Part shown: positions 51,028 through 60,830 of the stretch, one piece after another
How positions within the stretch are numbered: position 1 is the first letter of the stretch
Layout of the letters: every line of letters starts with the position of its first letter
Origin: Streptomyces eurythermus
GTDB lineage: Bacteria > Actinomycetota > Actinomycetes > Streptomycetales > Streptomycetaceae
Reading direction: 5' to 3'
Length of the DNA: 64,000 nt
Assembly: GCF_014649115.1 (NCBI RefSeq)
Contig: NZ_BMSK01000002.1
Span: forward strand, 186,001 to 250,000
Translations under genes and position numbers: made by a program
Notes under the pieces: model-generated
What the model was told of the DNA's origin: nothing
Seen by the model: only the letters and a program-made list of their open reading frames with translations
Databases searched by the model: none

Positions 51028-51834
51028 ATGAAGACCTGGTTCATCACCGGCGCGTCCCGCGGCTTCGGCCGTATCTGGGCCGAAGCCGCTCTCGAGCGCG
51101 GCGATCGCGTCGCCGCCACCGCACGTGACCCCGAGACCCTGCGACCCCTCATGGACGCCCACGGGGACGACGTCCTCCCGCTCCGCCTCGACGTGACCGA
51201 CCGCTCGGCCGTGACCGCCGCGGTGCGGCGGGCCGCCGAGGTCTTCGGCCGGCTCGACGTGGTCGTCAACAACGCGGGCTACGGCCTGTTCGGCATGGTC
51301 GAGGAGAGCACCGAGGAACAGGCCCGCGCGCAGCTCGACACCAACCTGTTCGGCCCGCTGTGGGTGACACAGGCGGCCCTGCCGTACCTGCGGGCCCAGG
51401 GCAGCGGCCACATCCTGCAGGTCTCCAGCCTCGGCGGCCTCGCCGCCTTCCCCACACTGGGGCTGTACAACGCCTCCAAGTGGGCCCTGGAGGGGATGAG
51501 CGAGGCCCTGGCCCAGGAGGTCGCTCCGTTCGGGATCAATGTCACCCTCGTCGAACCCGGCCCCTACGGCACCGACTGGTCGGGCGCCTCCGCGGTGCAC
51601 ACCGAGCCGCTGCCCGCCTACGAACCCGTCCGCGCCGCGCGCCGGGCCGGCGCGTCCGCCCGCACGCCCCAGGACGCGCGGGGCACCGCCGCCGTCGTCC
51701 TCGAACTCGTCGACACCGACGAACCGCCCCTGCGGCTCTTCCTCGGCACCTACCCCTATCCGGTGGTCGAGGCGGCCTACCGGAAGCGGCTCGACACGTG
51801 GAACGAGTGGCGGCACCTCGCCTCCCGCGCGTGA
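51028..51834 (+). CDS. Short-chain dehydrogenase/reductase
   Basis: 268 residues of the classical SDR family. The cofactor loop is TGASRGFGRIWAEAA near residue 8, with NNAGYG near 85, the catalytic Ser in VSSLGG and YNASK near 150. All residues for NAD(P)-dependent alcohol/ketone conversion are present. It lies 63 bases from the MmyB-type regulator, in divergent orientation. The substrate is unknown; this SDR subgroup is often listed simply as oxidoreductase. Confidence 0.92.
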   Translation: MKTWFITGASRGFGRIWAEAALERGDRVAATARDPETLRPLMDAHGDDVLPLRLDVTDRSAVTAAVRRAAEVFGRLDVVVNNAGYGLFGMVEESTEEQARAQLDTNLFGPLWVTQAALPYLRAQGSGHILQVSSLGGLAAFPTLGLYNASKWALEGMSEALAQEVAPFGINVTLVEPGPYGTDWSGASAVHTEPLPAYEPVRAARRAGASARTPQDARGTAAVVLELVDTDEPPLRLFLGTYPYPVVEAAYRKRLDTWNEWRHLASRA

Positions 51835-52860
51835 CCGGTACGGAGCACCCCGCGACGTCCAGGCTCCCCGCGCGTCACCTCGGGGACTCGGCTTTCCTGA
51901 GGCGCGTATGCGATGGTCTCAGTGCCCTCTACGACGTGCTGGATCGACGACTCCCGTCACCGTGGGATCTCGATGGACCGTGGGGCCGCCGCGACCGCGG
52001 GCGGATCGGCCGCTGCGGTGTCCCAGAGCGCTGCCGACAGAGTGAAGGCCGTCGACTTCGTCGCCGGCCGCGAGACCGCGTCGGTGGAGGTCGGACAGCA
52101 TCCGCGGCGCGTCCGGCTCGGTCTCGCGGGTGCCGACCGGTCGACACCGGCCGGTGGTTGACGCCCTCCGCGCCGGACCGTGGCCGCCCCGACGGAGTGC
52201 CTTCGCCGGTCGTGCGCACGGGTCCGGCCGCGAGGAGGACGCCGGTCACAGCGGGTCCGGCGCACGGCTTCGGGAGATGAGCAGGTCCCCGCCCGGGGAC
52301 ATGCCGTGCGAGCCCCTCGACCGTCGTGCCCTCGGAGAGAGCGGGGCAGACTTCCTCCCCATGGAGGTGTCACCTGCCATTCCCAGAACGGACGGTGATC
52401 ACCGCTCCGCGCGGCGCCGGCAAGAGGAGCGCCCATGCACGACGGTTCCGGCCGCCCGCACCCCGGCCACGTCAGACGCCTGCCGCGGTCGGGCGGCGGG
52501 TCCTGCGCCTGCGGCGTGAACACCGCATCGAACCCGTGCGGTCGGCGGCACCGGGCCGGCCGGTCCGGAAGGTGGGTGAGGGACGAGTGCCGGGACCCGC
52601 GTGGAGGCGGCCGGGATCCGGTGTTCGGCCGACGGTCCGCTCGCTCGTGTGCGCCCACCGTGGCCGGGCCCGTGCGGGCGTCCGCGTGGGCACGTGGACG
52701 CGGATGGGCCGATGGGGTGGCTGTGGACAGTGCCCGGCCAGTCGCCGGTAAGCGGAGCGGGCGGGCGGTTCAGATGGGCCGAGCGGCCCGTGTGGCGTAC
52801 TCGCCCGCGCGCGGCGAGAGGGGGCATCCGGAGCGGAGTACGGGAAGCGAGGCAGCGGCG
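51835..52860. other. 1-kb interval with no recognisable gene
   Basis: Between the SDR gene and the phosphatase. Long frames exist on both strands but their products are Arg/Pro/Gly-rich with no family features. I could not match any fragment to a known protein. It may be decayed sequence plus the phosphatase promoter. Confidence 0.4.
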
Positions 52861-54255
52861 ATGGCGGAGTACGGGCAGGAACGACCGGCCGGGAACGAGG
52901 TGCCGCCGGAGGGCGGCGCGAGGCCGGACGAGGTGTCCTACACGTCCCTGCTCGATCTGCCGCTCAGCTCCGATCTGGACCGCATCGGCGAGCAACTGCA
53001 CGCCCTGGCCCGGGCGCAGAGCACGCTCCAGGAACTGCTGCAGGCGGTGGTGAACATCACCAGTGAGCTCGAACTGCCCACCGTACTGCGACGCATCGTA
53101 CGCACCGCGATGGACCTGGTGGGCGCCCGCTACGGAGCCATGGGCGTACTCGACGCGGAGGGCAGGCTCCTGGACGAGTTCGTCCCGCTGGGACTGAGCG
53201 CCAAGGAGCTGGCGGCCCTCCAGGGAGTGGAACTGCCGCGCGGACGGGGACTGCTCGGGCATCTGATCCACCATCCGGAGCCGTTGCGGGTCATGGACAT
53301 CTCCCGCCACCCGGAGTCGGCGGGTTTCCCGCCCGGGCACCCGCCCATGCGCAGCCTGCTCGGTGTCGCCATCAGCGTGCGCGGACGGATCTACGGCAAC
53401 CTCTACCTCTCCGAGCGCACGGACGGGCGGCCCTTCGACCGGCACGACGAAGGCGTGATCCGGGCACTGGCCGGCACCGCCGGAGTGGCCATCGAGAACG
53501 CCCGCCTCTACCAGCAGGTCCGCAACAGCGCCGTACAGTTCCAGCGGATGCTGCTGCCCCGCCTGCCCGACCTGCGGCCCTTCGCGGCCGGGGCGGCCTA
53601 TCAGCCGGCCGGCGCCCCGGCCGCCGTGGGCGGCGACTGGTACGACGCCCTGCTGCTGCCCGACGGAGCCTGCGCGGCCGTGATCGGTGACGTCGTGGGG
53701 CACGACTTGCGGGCCGCGGCCGACATGTCCCAGCTCCGCAACATGCTGCGGGCCCTGTACTACGACCAGAACCTTTCGCCCAGCACCTGTCTCGCCCGCC
53801 TCGACCGCATCATCCACGCCGCCCTGGGCGAGACACCCATCGCCACCGTGCTGCTGGCCCGTCTGGAACCCGCCGACGGCACCTGGCGACTGCGGTGGTC
53901 CACCGCCGGGCACCCGCCGCCGCTCCTGCTGCTGCCCGACGGACGGGTCCGCTACCTGTTCGCCGAACCCGGCCTCCCCCTCGGGGTGGCGGCCGACCTG
54001 CCCCGCCCCGACCACTGCGAGGCGGTACCGGTGGACAGCACCGTCGTCCTCTACACCGACGGCCTGGTGGAAACCCCCGGCCAGGCGCTGGACCGGGGGC
54101 TGGACGCTCTGGCCGCCACCGCTTCCAGGTTCGCCGCGCGTCCACCGGACGAGCTGTGCCTGGCCCTGCTCGACCACCTGCCCGGCAACGGACACGACGA
54201 CAAGGCCGTCATCGCCCTGCGCACCCCACCCTTGACGGGCTACGCCCGCACCTGA
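52861..54255 (+). CDS. GAF-SpoIIE serine phosphatase
   Basis: 464 residues. A GAF sensor domain at about 50-205 (LQAVVNITSELELPTVLRRIVRTAMDLVGARYGAMGVLD, ISVRGRIYGNLYLSERT, LAGTAGVAIENARLYQQV) is followed by a SpoIIE/RsbU-type PP2C phosphatase at 240-455. The metal-binding aspartates are in GGDWYDALLL, IGDVVGHD, YTDGLVE and GHDDKAVIALR. Such enzymes dephosphorylate anti-anti-sigma factors and release stress or developmental sigma factors. The ATG at 52861 is chosen because the upstream frame to 52435 is non-conserved; GGAAGCGAGG precedes it at a long spacing. No sigma or STAS gene is adjacent. Confidence 0.88.
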   Translation: MAEYGQERPAGNEVPPEGGARPDEVSYTSLLDLPLSSDLDRIGEQLHALARAQSTLQELLQAVVNITSELELPTVLRRIVRTAMDLVGARYGAMGVLDAEGRLLDEFVPLGLSAKELAALQGVELPRGRGLLGHLIHHPEPLRVMDISRHPESAGFPPGHPPMRSLLGVAISVRGRIYGNLYLSERTDGRPFDRHDEGVIRALAGTAGVAIENARLYQQVRNSAVQFQRMLLPRLPDLRPFAAGAAYQPAGAPAAVGGDWYDALLLPDGACAAVIGDVVGHDLRAAADMSQLRNMLRALYYDQNLSPSTCLARLDRIIHAALGETPIATVLLARLEPADGTWRLRWSTAGHPPPLLLLPDGRVRYLFAEPGLPLGVAADLPRPDHCEAVPVDSTVVLYTDGLVETPGQALDRGLDALAATASRFAARPPDELCLALLDHLPGNGHDDKAVIALRTPPLTGYART

Positions 54256-54641
54256 AGCAATACGCGAAGAACCACCGCCCAAGGGGTGCGGTCGCCGCCC
54301 GCCGCCCGCCGGCCGGCGAGCAGGTCGAGGGAGTACTCGCGTCCAAGGCGTTGACGCCTTCCCAGGCGCCGACGGCCAACGAGGAGGCGCCGATGCGGTC
54401 CTTTGGCGCGGCGTGGGCCATGAAGGCGGCGGCCACGTCGTGGAAGACACCTCACCTCGCGCGGCCGGGAGCGGCATGTCGTCGCTGCCGGCTGTGCGGC
54501 GGGCAAGCAGCGAGGTCGAGCACGGAGTGCCGGGCGGGCTTGCCGACCGGATACGGGCACAGGCCACCGGAGCCGGTCCGCCCAGGACCGGGCGGTACCC
54601 GGCCGACGGGCCCGGCGGGCACCGTGTGTGAGACTCGGGGC
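54256..54641. other. Gene-free interval between phosphatase and acetyltransferase
   Basis: About 385 bases. A minus-strand stretch near 54330-54440 reads VFHDVAAAFMAHAAPKDRIG with gene-like codons but has no start or continuation; it may be a remnant I cannot name. Nothing else is visible. Confidence 0.35.
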
Positions 54642-55139
54642 ATGATCCGTACCGCGACCCCCGCCGACATTCCCGTCATCCATACGCTGATTCGCGAGCT
54701 CGCCGAGTACGAGAAGGCACTCGACGAGGTCAGGGCGACGAAGGAACAGCTCACCGAGGCCCTGTTCGGCGAGCGCCCGGCCGCCTACGCACACGTGGCC
54801 GAGGACGCCCACGGCGAGGTCGTGGGCTTCGCGCTGTGGTTCCTCAACTTCTCCACCTGGCGGGGCGTGCACGGCATCTACCTGGAGGACCTGTACGTCC
54901 GCCCCGAGGCCCGCGGCGGCGGCCACGGCAAGGCCCTGCTGACGGAGCTCGCCCGCATCTGTGTCGCGCGCGGCTACGAGCGCCTGGAATGGTCGGTCTT
55001 GAACTGGAACCGGCCCGCGATCGACTTCTACGAGGCACTGGGCGCCCGCCCCCAGGACGAGTGGGCTGTGTACCGGCTCACGGACGAAGCGCTGAACGCC
55101 ATGGGAGCCGGGGCGGCCAGCCCTGACCACGACCAGTGA
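54642..55139 (+). CDS. GNAT-family N-acetyltransferase
   Basis: 165 residues. The sequence opens with IRTATPADIPVIHTLIRELAEYEKALDEVRATKEQL and has EDLYVRPEARGGGHGKALLTELARI as the acetyl-CoA-binding motif A, then YERLEWSVLNWNRPAIDFYEALGARP. This order matches diamine (spermidine/putrescine-like) acetyltransferases of about 160 residues. It would transfer acetyl from acetyl-CoA to an amine. The start follows GGGG weakly. It is a stand-alone gene. Confidence 0.9.
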   Translation: MIRTATPADIPVIHTLIRELAEYEKALDEVRATKEQLTEALFGERPAAYAHVAEDAHGEVVGFALWFLNFSTWRGVHGIYLEDLYVRPEARGGGHGKALLTELARICVARGYERLEWSVLNWNRPAIDFYEALGARPQDEWAVYRLTDEALNAMGAGAASPDHDQ

Positions 55140-55329
55140 TCTCCGGAAGGACTCCGTCGAGCGCTTCGCCCGGGCCGCCGCCCCCGCCGGCCCTGCTCGA
55201 TGTCCGCCACCGCCCACGCCACCCCGGCCGCTGATATCACCTGGCGCGCCGCGGGCCGGGCCGTCACCCTGACGGTACTTTTCCGGGTTTCCTCCCCCGC
55301 GCGCGGCCGGGGCGCGGTTGGATGTCCGC

Positions 55330-56157
55330 ATGACTTCCGCCGAGCACGCGCGGCTGATGCGCGCCAACCAGGCGAACTGGGACGCCCGCACTCCGGTTCA
55401 CGCCGCCAGCCGGTTCTACGGCCTGGACGAGGACCTGGATCCGGAGCGCTGGTTCGCCGCCTTCGAGTGGGAGGACCTCGGCGAGTTGTCCGGCCGGGAC
55501 CTGCTGCACCTCCAGTGCCACCTCGGTACGGAGACGCTCGCCCTCGCCCGGCGTGGAGCCCGGGCGGTCGGCCTGGACTTCTCGGCGGCGTCCGTGACGG
55601 CCGCGCGGGACCTCGCCGCGAAGTCGGGCCTCGACGTCACCTACGTCCAGGCCAACGTGTACGACGCCGTGGCGGCGCTCGAGGGCCGGCGGTTCGACGT
55701 CGTCTACACCGGCAAGGGCGCCCTGTGCTATCTGCCCGACCTCGACCGGTGGGCGGATGTCGTGGCCAGGCTTCTGCGGCCGGGCGGGCGGTTGTACGTC
55801 GTGGAGTTCCACCCGCTGCTCAACGCGCTCGGCCCGAAACCGGGTCCCGGTGAGGGACCGGAGCTGCTGCTGCGCCACGACTACCTGGGGGGCTCCGGTC
55901 CGGTGCACCGGGATGCCACCCACACCTACACCGACGGCCCGGCCGTCGAGGGCGCCACGGACAGTTACGAGTGGACGCACGGGATAGGAGAGGTCGTGAA
56001 CGCGTTGACGGATGCGGGATTGGGCGTCCGGCGACTGCGGGAGAGCGACGAGCTTCCCTGGCCGCGCTGGCCGCGGATGGTCCGTACGGACTCTGGCTGG
56101 TGGCGGCTGCCCGAGCCGCGGATCCCCCTCTTGTACGGCCTGCTGGCCGTTCGTTGA
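55330..56157 (+). CDS. Class I SAM-dependent methyltransferase
   Basis: 275 residues. The start RANQANWDARTPVHAASRFYGLDED is typical of a widespread bacterial methyltransferase group. Motif I is LLHLQCHLGTETLALARRGARAVGLDFSAASVTAAR and post-motif FDVVYTGKGALCYLPDLDRWADVVARLLRPGGRLYVVEFHP. It is soluble. I choose the ATG at 55330 over the TTG four codons earlier. The methyl acceptor is unknown, and the neighbours give no hint. Confidence 0.88.
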   Translation: MTSAEHARLMRANQANWDARTPVHAASRFYGLDEDLDPERWFAAFEWEDLGELSGRDLLHLQCHLGTETLALARRGARAVGLDFSAASVTAARDLAAKSGLDVTYVQANVYDAVAALEGRRFDVVYTGKGALCYLPDLDRWADVVARLLRPGGRLYVVEFHPLLNALGPKPGPGEGPELLLRHDYLGGSGPVHRDATHTYTDGPAVEGATDSYEWTHGIGEVVNALTDAGLGVRRLRESDELPWPRWPRMVRTDSGWWRLPEPRIPLLYGLLAVR

Positions 56158-56490
56158 GCCTCCTCCCCCCGGCGGCGGTACGGTGCGAGCGCCACGCACC
56201 ACCTTGTGAGCAGGGTTTCCCAGGGAGCGGTCGCGTGAGGGGCCCGCGGGCCGGGCACGGGCGCGGGCCCCTCGTCTGCGTACGCGTCCACGGGGAGGAT
56301 GACGTCCAGTACGCGTGCCCTGCTCAACGCCCGCTGGCGAAGAAAGGTCACGCCAGCCCCCCGGGCGCCCCCGGCGGAGGCCGTTCGGGTGGCTGGCGTC
56401 GGTCTGGGCGCGCGTGGGCCCGGCGGCGGTGCGAGCGTGGAAGCAGCACGCCACACGAAGGCGCGGGATGACACGGGACGGAGCATGGTG
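56158..56490. other. Gene-free interval before the Ku remnant
   Basis: About 330 bases with only short GC-biased frames. It may include the former Ku promoter; I see no clear elements. Confidence 0.35.
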
Positions 56491-57195
56491 ATGGCTCGGC
56501 CGATCTGGACAGGCGTGATCACCTCCGGACTCGTCACCTTCCCCGTCGGTCTCTACACCGCGACCGCGGACCACACCGTCCACTTCCACCAGCTCCAGCG
56601 CGGCACCTCGGACCGGATCCGCAACAGGTACGGTCGAAGTGGACCGGCTCGATCCGGTCCAGGTCGGCGAAGTCGGAGATGTCGATGGTCTGCGAACGGT
56701 CCGGCGCGATCTCGTCCAGCTCATGTCGAGCTGCTTGCCGCGTCCCGCCCGGGCCGAGGGCAGCTCGGGCAGGATGGCGCGGCAGCCTGTCGACGCGCTC
56801 GGCTCCGACTGGGAACCGTCCCGCTGCCACGACACCTACCAGGAGAAGTTTCGCGGGCGGGTCAGGGCCAAGGCAGAGGGCCAGGAGATCGCGGCGGCCG
56901 AGGAGCCGCCGGCGGCGACCAACGTGATCGACCTGATGAAGGTCCTCGAGGGCAGCCTTGAGGCCGATCGCTCCGGCCGCGTCGGCAAGGAGCCCGCCGC
57001 GGAGCGGAGGGGGAAGGCCGCGCCGCGCAGGGTGGCTGCCCGGTTGTCGGGGGTCGGCGCGTCGGGGAAGGCGCCACCGAGGAAGGCCGGGGCGGTCCGG
57101 TCCCGCGCCCGCGGCACGGGTGGCAAGCGGGAGCTGGAGGAGTTGAGCAAGGCGGAGCCGCCCTCGCCCGCAGCGGACGGCACCGCAAGAAGACC
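56491..57195 (+). pseudogene. Scrambled Ku gene with internal inversion
   Basis: Ku binds DNA ends in bacterial non-homologous end joining. The forward N-terminus is intact from the ATG at 56491: MARPIWTGVITSGLVTFPVG through HFHQLQRGTSDRIRN. At about 56627-56722 the DNA instead codes on the minus strand for an internal Ku segment, ELDEIAPDRSQTIDISDFAD followed by DRIEPVHFDRT. Forward coding resumes with RMARQPVDALGSDWEPSRCH, then IAAAEEPPAATNVIDLMKVL and a Lys-rich tail ending in KRELEELSKAE. A small inversion plus loss of residues about 44-75 and 109-200 therefore destroyed the gene. A ligase remnant lies 5 kb on. Confidence 0.8.
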
Positions 57196-57502
57196 GTCGC
57201 GTGACGGCTGGGGCCGGCACGGTCGTGGGGCGGCCGCCCCGCAGGAGGAATCTGCCGGGCCCGGCTGGTGCCGTCGGCCGGCGGACTACGGGCCTCGTCC
57301 CGTCCGACGGACCGGCGTCGTGCGCCTGCCACGGACCAGGTGCCTCGGTGGACCTGCACTGGTGGTCGGCCCACACCGATGCCGAGTTCGACGAGCCGTG
57401 GCCGGTGAGAGCACCGGTGCGTGGGGCGGGATGCTGTGCGTGGACCGACGGCATCCAGGACGGTCATGCCGGGAATGCGGGGTGGGGGACTGGGAGGTGC
57501 CT

Positions 57503-58708
57503 GTGGTGGGTGGTGAGGGCTTGGGCCTGGACGAGGTGCTGCGGGCGGCGGAGGATGCCGCGCCGGTGGAGTCGGTCGACGTGGTGGCCCGGAACCTGGA
57601 GAAGCGGTTCTCGGCGAGCGAGGTGTCGTTCTGGCTCGTGGACGTGGTCGGGCAGGAAGCCGTCCGGCTGCCGAGAGCCGGCACGGCCGCGCAGACGCGC
57701 GGTGAGACGGAGCGGGTCCGGCTGGCGGGCAGTGTGTACGACCGGGTGCTGCGTTCCCAGCGTCTGCACCAGGAGGCGGACGAGGAGGGCGGCTGTCGGC
57801 TGGTGGCACCGGTGACGAATCGCGGCGACTGCGTCGGCGTCCTGGACCTGGCCGTACCCGAAGCGGACGATACGGTGCGGGACGCGGTCGCGCAGGCCGC
57901 GCACGCGCTGGCGTACATCGTGGTGACCGACCGCCGCTTCACCGACCTCTACCACTGGGGACGGCGCACGACCACGATGTCCCTGGCCGCGGAGATCCAG
58001 CACCAGCTGCTGCCCACGGCGTCCTGCTGCGAGGCCGCGCAGTTCACCCTCGTCGGCGGCCTGGTCCCGGCTGACGAGATCGGCGGCGACACCTACGACT
58101 ACGCCCTCGACCAGGACGCCCTCTACCTGTCGATCACCGACGCGATGGGCCACGACACGGCCTCCGCGCTGCTGGCCACGCTGACCGTGAACGCCCTGCG
58201 GGGAGCCCGGCGTGCCGGACTGAGCCTTGTCGAACAGGCCCGTTCCGCCCATGAGGCGATCATCCGTCACGGCCGCGGCATGACCACCGGCCAGCTGCTG
58301 CGCGTTCAGCTGGAGACCGGCATCTGCGAGCTGGTCAACGCCGGTCACCCCTGGCCACTGCGACTGCGCGGCGACAGTGTGGAGGAGCTGACCCTCAGGG
58401 TCGACATGCCGTTCGGTGTGCCCGTCCCGGTCGCCTACCAGGTGCAGCGGCTGCACCTGGAGTCCGGCGACCGACTGGTCCTGATCACCGACGGGATGCG
58501 GGAACGCGCCGCCGCCACGGTCGACGTCCCCGCTCTCATCCACGCCACCCGCGACGAACACCCCCGCGAGGTGGTCCGGGCCCTTACGTCGGCGGTTCAC
58601 GAGGCCAGCGGAGGATCTCTGCCCGACGATGCCACCACGATGGTCCTCGACTGGCACGGCCGCCGCACAGGCCAGCGCCAGACCAGCGGCGGTTCGAACA
58701 ACACGTGA
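57503..58708 (+). CDS. SpoIIE-family serine phosphatase with GAF-like sensor
   Basis: 401 residues. A GAF-like domain occupies about 15-150 (VESVDVVARNLEKRFSASEVSFWLVDVVGQEAVRL, VTNRGDCVGVLDLAVPEADD). The PP2C/SpoIIE domain (about 170-390) keeps metal ligands in GGDTYDYALD, SITDAMGHD, LITDGMRE and LPDDATTMVLD. GGGAGG stands five bases before the GTG at 57503; the frame upstream runs back over the Ku remnant and is not part of the protein. It is one of two such phosphatases within 6 kb, and the HATPase protein at 59901 may be its partner in a sigma-factor switch. Confidence 0.87.
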   Translation: MVGGEGLGLDEVLRAAEDAAPVESVDVVARNLEKRFSASEVSFWLVDVVGQEAVRLPRAGTAAQTRGETERVRLAGSVYDRVLRSQRLHQEADEEGGCRLVAPVTNRGDCVGVLDLAVPEADDTVRDAVAQAAHALAYIVVTDRRFTDLYHWGRRTTTMSLAAEIQHQLLPTASCCEAAQFTLVGGLVPADEIGGDTYDYALDQDALYLSITDAMGHDTASALLATLTVNALRGARRAGLSLVEQARSAHEAIIRHGRGMTTGQLLRVQLETGICELVNAGHPWPLRLRGDSVEELTLRVDMPFGVPVPVAYQVQRLHLESGDRLVLITDGMRERAAATVDVPALIHATRDEHPREVVRALTSAVHEASGGSLPDDATTMVLDWHGRRTGQRQTSGGSNNT

Positions 58709-59240
58709 AAGGGCTGGACCCGGCCCTTTGACGTGGTCACGCGGCCGAAGATCGGTATGTCCCCGCCGCCTCAGGTTTCCACCCAGCAGCCATGGGATCT
58801 TCGAGTTCACCGGTGCTGCTGGTGCCGTTCCCGGCAAGCACGGCCGTCATCCGGTACGCCGGGATCAAGCTGTCCGACACCACGGCCGTGCTCTCCGAAC
58901 GTCTCCAACCTCGGCAGCGTACTGGCCGACCTGATCCCTCTGACGATCGCCAGCTCCGCCGAGCGCCGGCCATGATCTCCGCCGTTCGATCAGCAGGTAG
59001 GGGGCGAGCAGCTCCATCGCCCCGGCCGGGACGCAGACGGAGCACGGACGCCGGCCCTTCGCGCACCGGGCCAGGTCGACATCACAGGTCACCGGACGGC
59101 TGCCCGCTCCCAGGCCGGCACGTTCAAACACCACTGCCTCCTCGCCGAAGCCCGCCGCCACTGCCCAGTCGACGAGGCCGCAACCCACTGAAGCCGACAC
59201 AGCCGCCCTCGGAGGAGGACCACGGCCGGGAGCCAGGCAG
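58709..59240. other. Non-coding or decayed interval
   Basis: Roughly 530 bases after the second phosphatase. Open frames are short, with no ribosome sites. I recognise nothing before the transposase remnant that begins around 59270. Confidence 0.35.
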
Positions 59241-59271
59241 GCCCCGCCGTGGCCTGTTCCGCCGCCGGCGG

Positions 59272-59609
59272 CTGACCGCCCACGGCGACTCCGCGGCCCC
59301 GCACGCGGATCACCGGGGTGTGGCCGCGGCGGGACCAGGTACGGGTGGCCGGCAGCGCCATCGAGAATCCGGCCTCGTCCTCGAAGCCGAGTCAGGCGTC
59401 GAGCGCCGCCACCGTCCTTCCACGCTTGACCAGGTCTCCTTCACGCAGCCGGCCACCGGGTTCTCGTCCCGCTCGATCGCCGCCGGGCGGGGACCTGGCA
59501 GCTCCAGCCGTGCCGCTTGAGCGGGACGGTCACCCCTTGCGCGGTGCAGCCCTTGTGGAAGCGGCGCCCGATCAGTGTCTTGATCCGCGCCAGGGGCCAG
59601 GTCTGGTCC
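59272..59609 (-). pseudogene. IS630-family transposase remnant
   Basis: On the minus strand, three pieces in different frames follow the IS630 order: WPLARIKTLIGRRFHKGCTA and GWSCQVPARR near 59450-59605, then LGFEDEAGFS near 59362-59395 behind a stop codon, then MALPATRTWSRRGHTPVIRV near 59285-59361. In intact elements these are contiguous parts of the DDE region. The remainder and the terminal repeats are not discernible, so the element is dead. Confidence 0.7.
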
Positions 59610-59900
59610 GGCCTGCCGTGTGCGCGATGCCGGACGGCACCCGCGCCTACGTCCTGCTCGACGGCGTCGGTGACACCCCGGCCGTCCGCTCCTGGACCCG
59701 TGCCGCAGTACTCTGCCGTGTTGGGTGCGGGTCGTCTATGCCTCGGACATGCCGGTGGTCCTGGCACACCCAGCTCTTCACGCGTGGTGCCGTCCGGCAT
59801 GGTACGAACGGTGCCGATTGCGGCTGAACCGACAAGAAGGCATAGGCGTGGTCCGTACCTGCGTGGGTAATAGCGGTGCGATCGTGTGAACGGGGAGCGA

Positions 59901-60392
59901 ATGGTGGTCGTGATGGAAGCAGACCCGGCGTCGGCGGGCGGCACGGCGCCGGACAGGGCGGCTATACAGATCAGTGTGGCCTTGGCCGGTGACGGCGAGG
60001 ACATCGCCCAGGCACGCCACCTGGCCGTCGGCTTCCTCACCCGGGTCCAGGCCGAGCACGGCCTGCCCGTCTCGCAGCGTGCCATGGACGTCACCCAGCT
60101 GGTGGTCAGCGAACTGGTCACCAACGCCCGCAAGTACGCCCCCGGACCAGTGCTGCTGGACCTGAAGATCACCGGTGACACGGTCGAGGTCGTCGTGTGG
60201 GACTCCGACCCGGTCCTTCCGGTCGCCCGGGCGGCGGACGCCGGCCGGGTCGGCCAGCACGGGCTGGAGATCGTCATGGCCGTCGCCCAGGGCTTCGAAG
60301 CGCAGCGCGAGCCGGTCGGCAAACGCATCACCGCCCGCATCGCCCTGGCCGACGACCCGGGCGGCGCCGTCTCCGGGCGCCGGCCCCTGTAG
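59901..60392 (+). CDS. HATPase_c anti-sigma/switch-kinase-like protein
   Basis: About 163 residues of the short GHKL ATPase family (RsbW/SpoIIAB-like, hundreds in Streptomyces). The N-box is VVSELVTNARKYAPGPVLLDL, the G1-like box VVVWDSDPVLP and the G2 box GQHGLEIVMAVAQGF. These proteins bind ATP and hold or phosphorylate anti-anti-sigma factors. GGGGAG precedes the ATG at 59901 by three bases, rather close; a GTG one codon later has better spacing. Two SpoIIE phosphatases lie upstream, fitting a partner-switch network. Confidence 0.85.
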   Translation: MVVVMEADPASAGGTAPDRAAIQISVALAGDGEDIAQARHLAVGFLTRVQAEHGLPVSQRAMDVTQLVVSELVTNARKYAPGPVLLDLKITGDTVEVVVWDSDPVLPVARAADAGRVGQHGLEIVMAVAQGFEAQREPVGKRITARIALADDPGGAVSGRRPL

Positions 60393-60507
60393 ATCACCCG
60401 CAAACGGCCCAGCCCGTGCGGACGCCGCAGTGGGGCGCTCACCAGTCTCTTGGCGTCATCATCGCCCGCCTGACCTGTGACGTGTGGTGGCGAGCGCGCC
60501 CTGCCCC

Positions 60508-60830
60508 ATGACCACCACCGACACGATCGCGGCCCCGCCTCTGGCGGTCGCGGTCATCACTGCCGTTGCCGCCATCGGCTTCTGGAGGACCGCGCACGAC
60601 GCCAAGGGAGCCGCGCTGACCCTGTCCCGGATCGGATCGAGCGGTAGCTCCTGCACGCCGCTCCCACCCCGCACTTCTGCCGCACGACCGTGGCCAAGGA
60701 GGCCCGCTCCACCGCCATGCTGCGGGTCCAGCTCGAAGGGCCGCCCGGCCTGCTGTCCCACGACGCCATCGAGATCACCGCGTGCCTGCGCAATGACAGA
60801 CCCGCACCGGGAAGACAGGTCTCAACTCGG
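60508..60830 (+). pseudogene. Frameshifted small membrane protein
   Basis: MTTTDTIAAPPLAVAVITAV, continuing AAIGFWRTAHDAKGAALTLSRI, starts a typical streptomycete one-helix membrane protein at 60508. The frame then loses sense, and the expected continuation VAKEARSTAMLRVQLEGPPG followed by LLSHDAIEITACLRND appears in another frame from about 60687. One indel explains both. Function unknown. Confidence 0.5.

Noticed and set aside
56639..57502. A long N-terminal extension of the second SpoIIE phosphatase into the Ku region
   Set aside because: The extension translates the Ku remnant and filler; a GTG with a good ribosome site at 57503 precedes the GAF-like domain.
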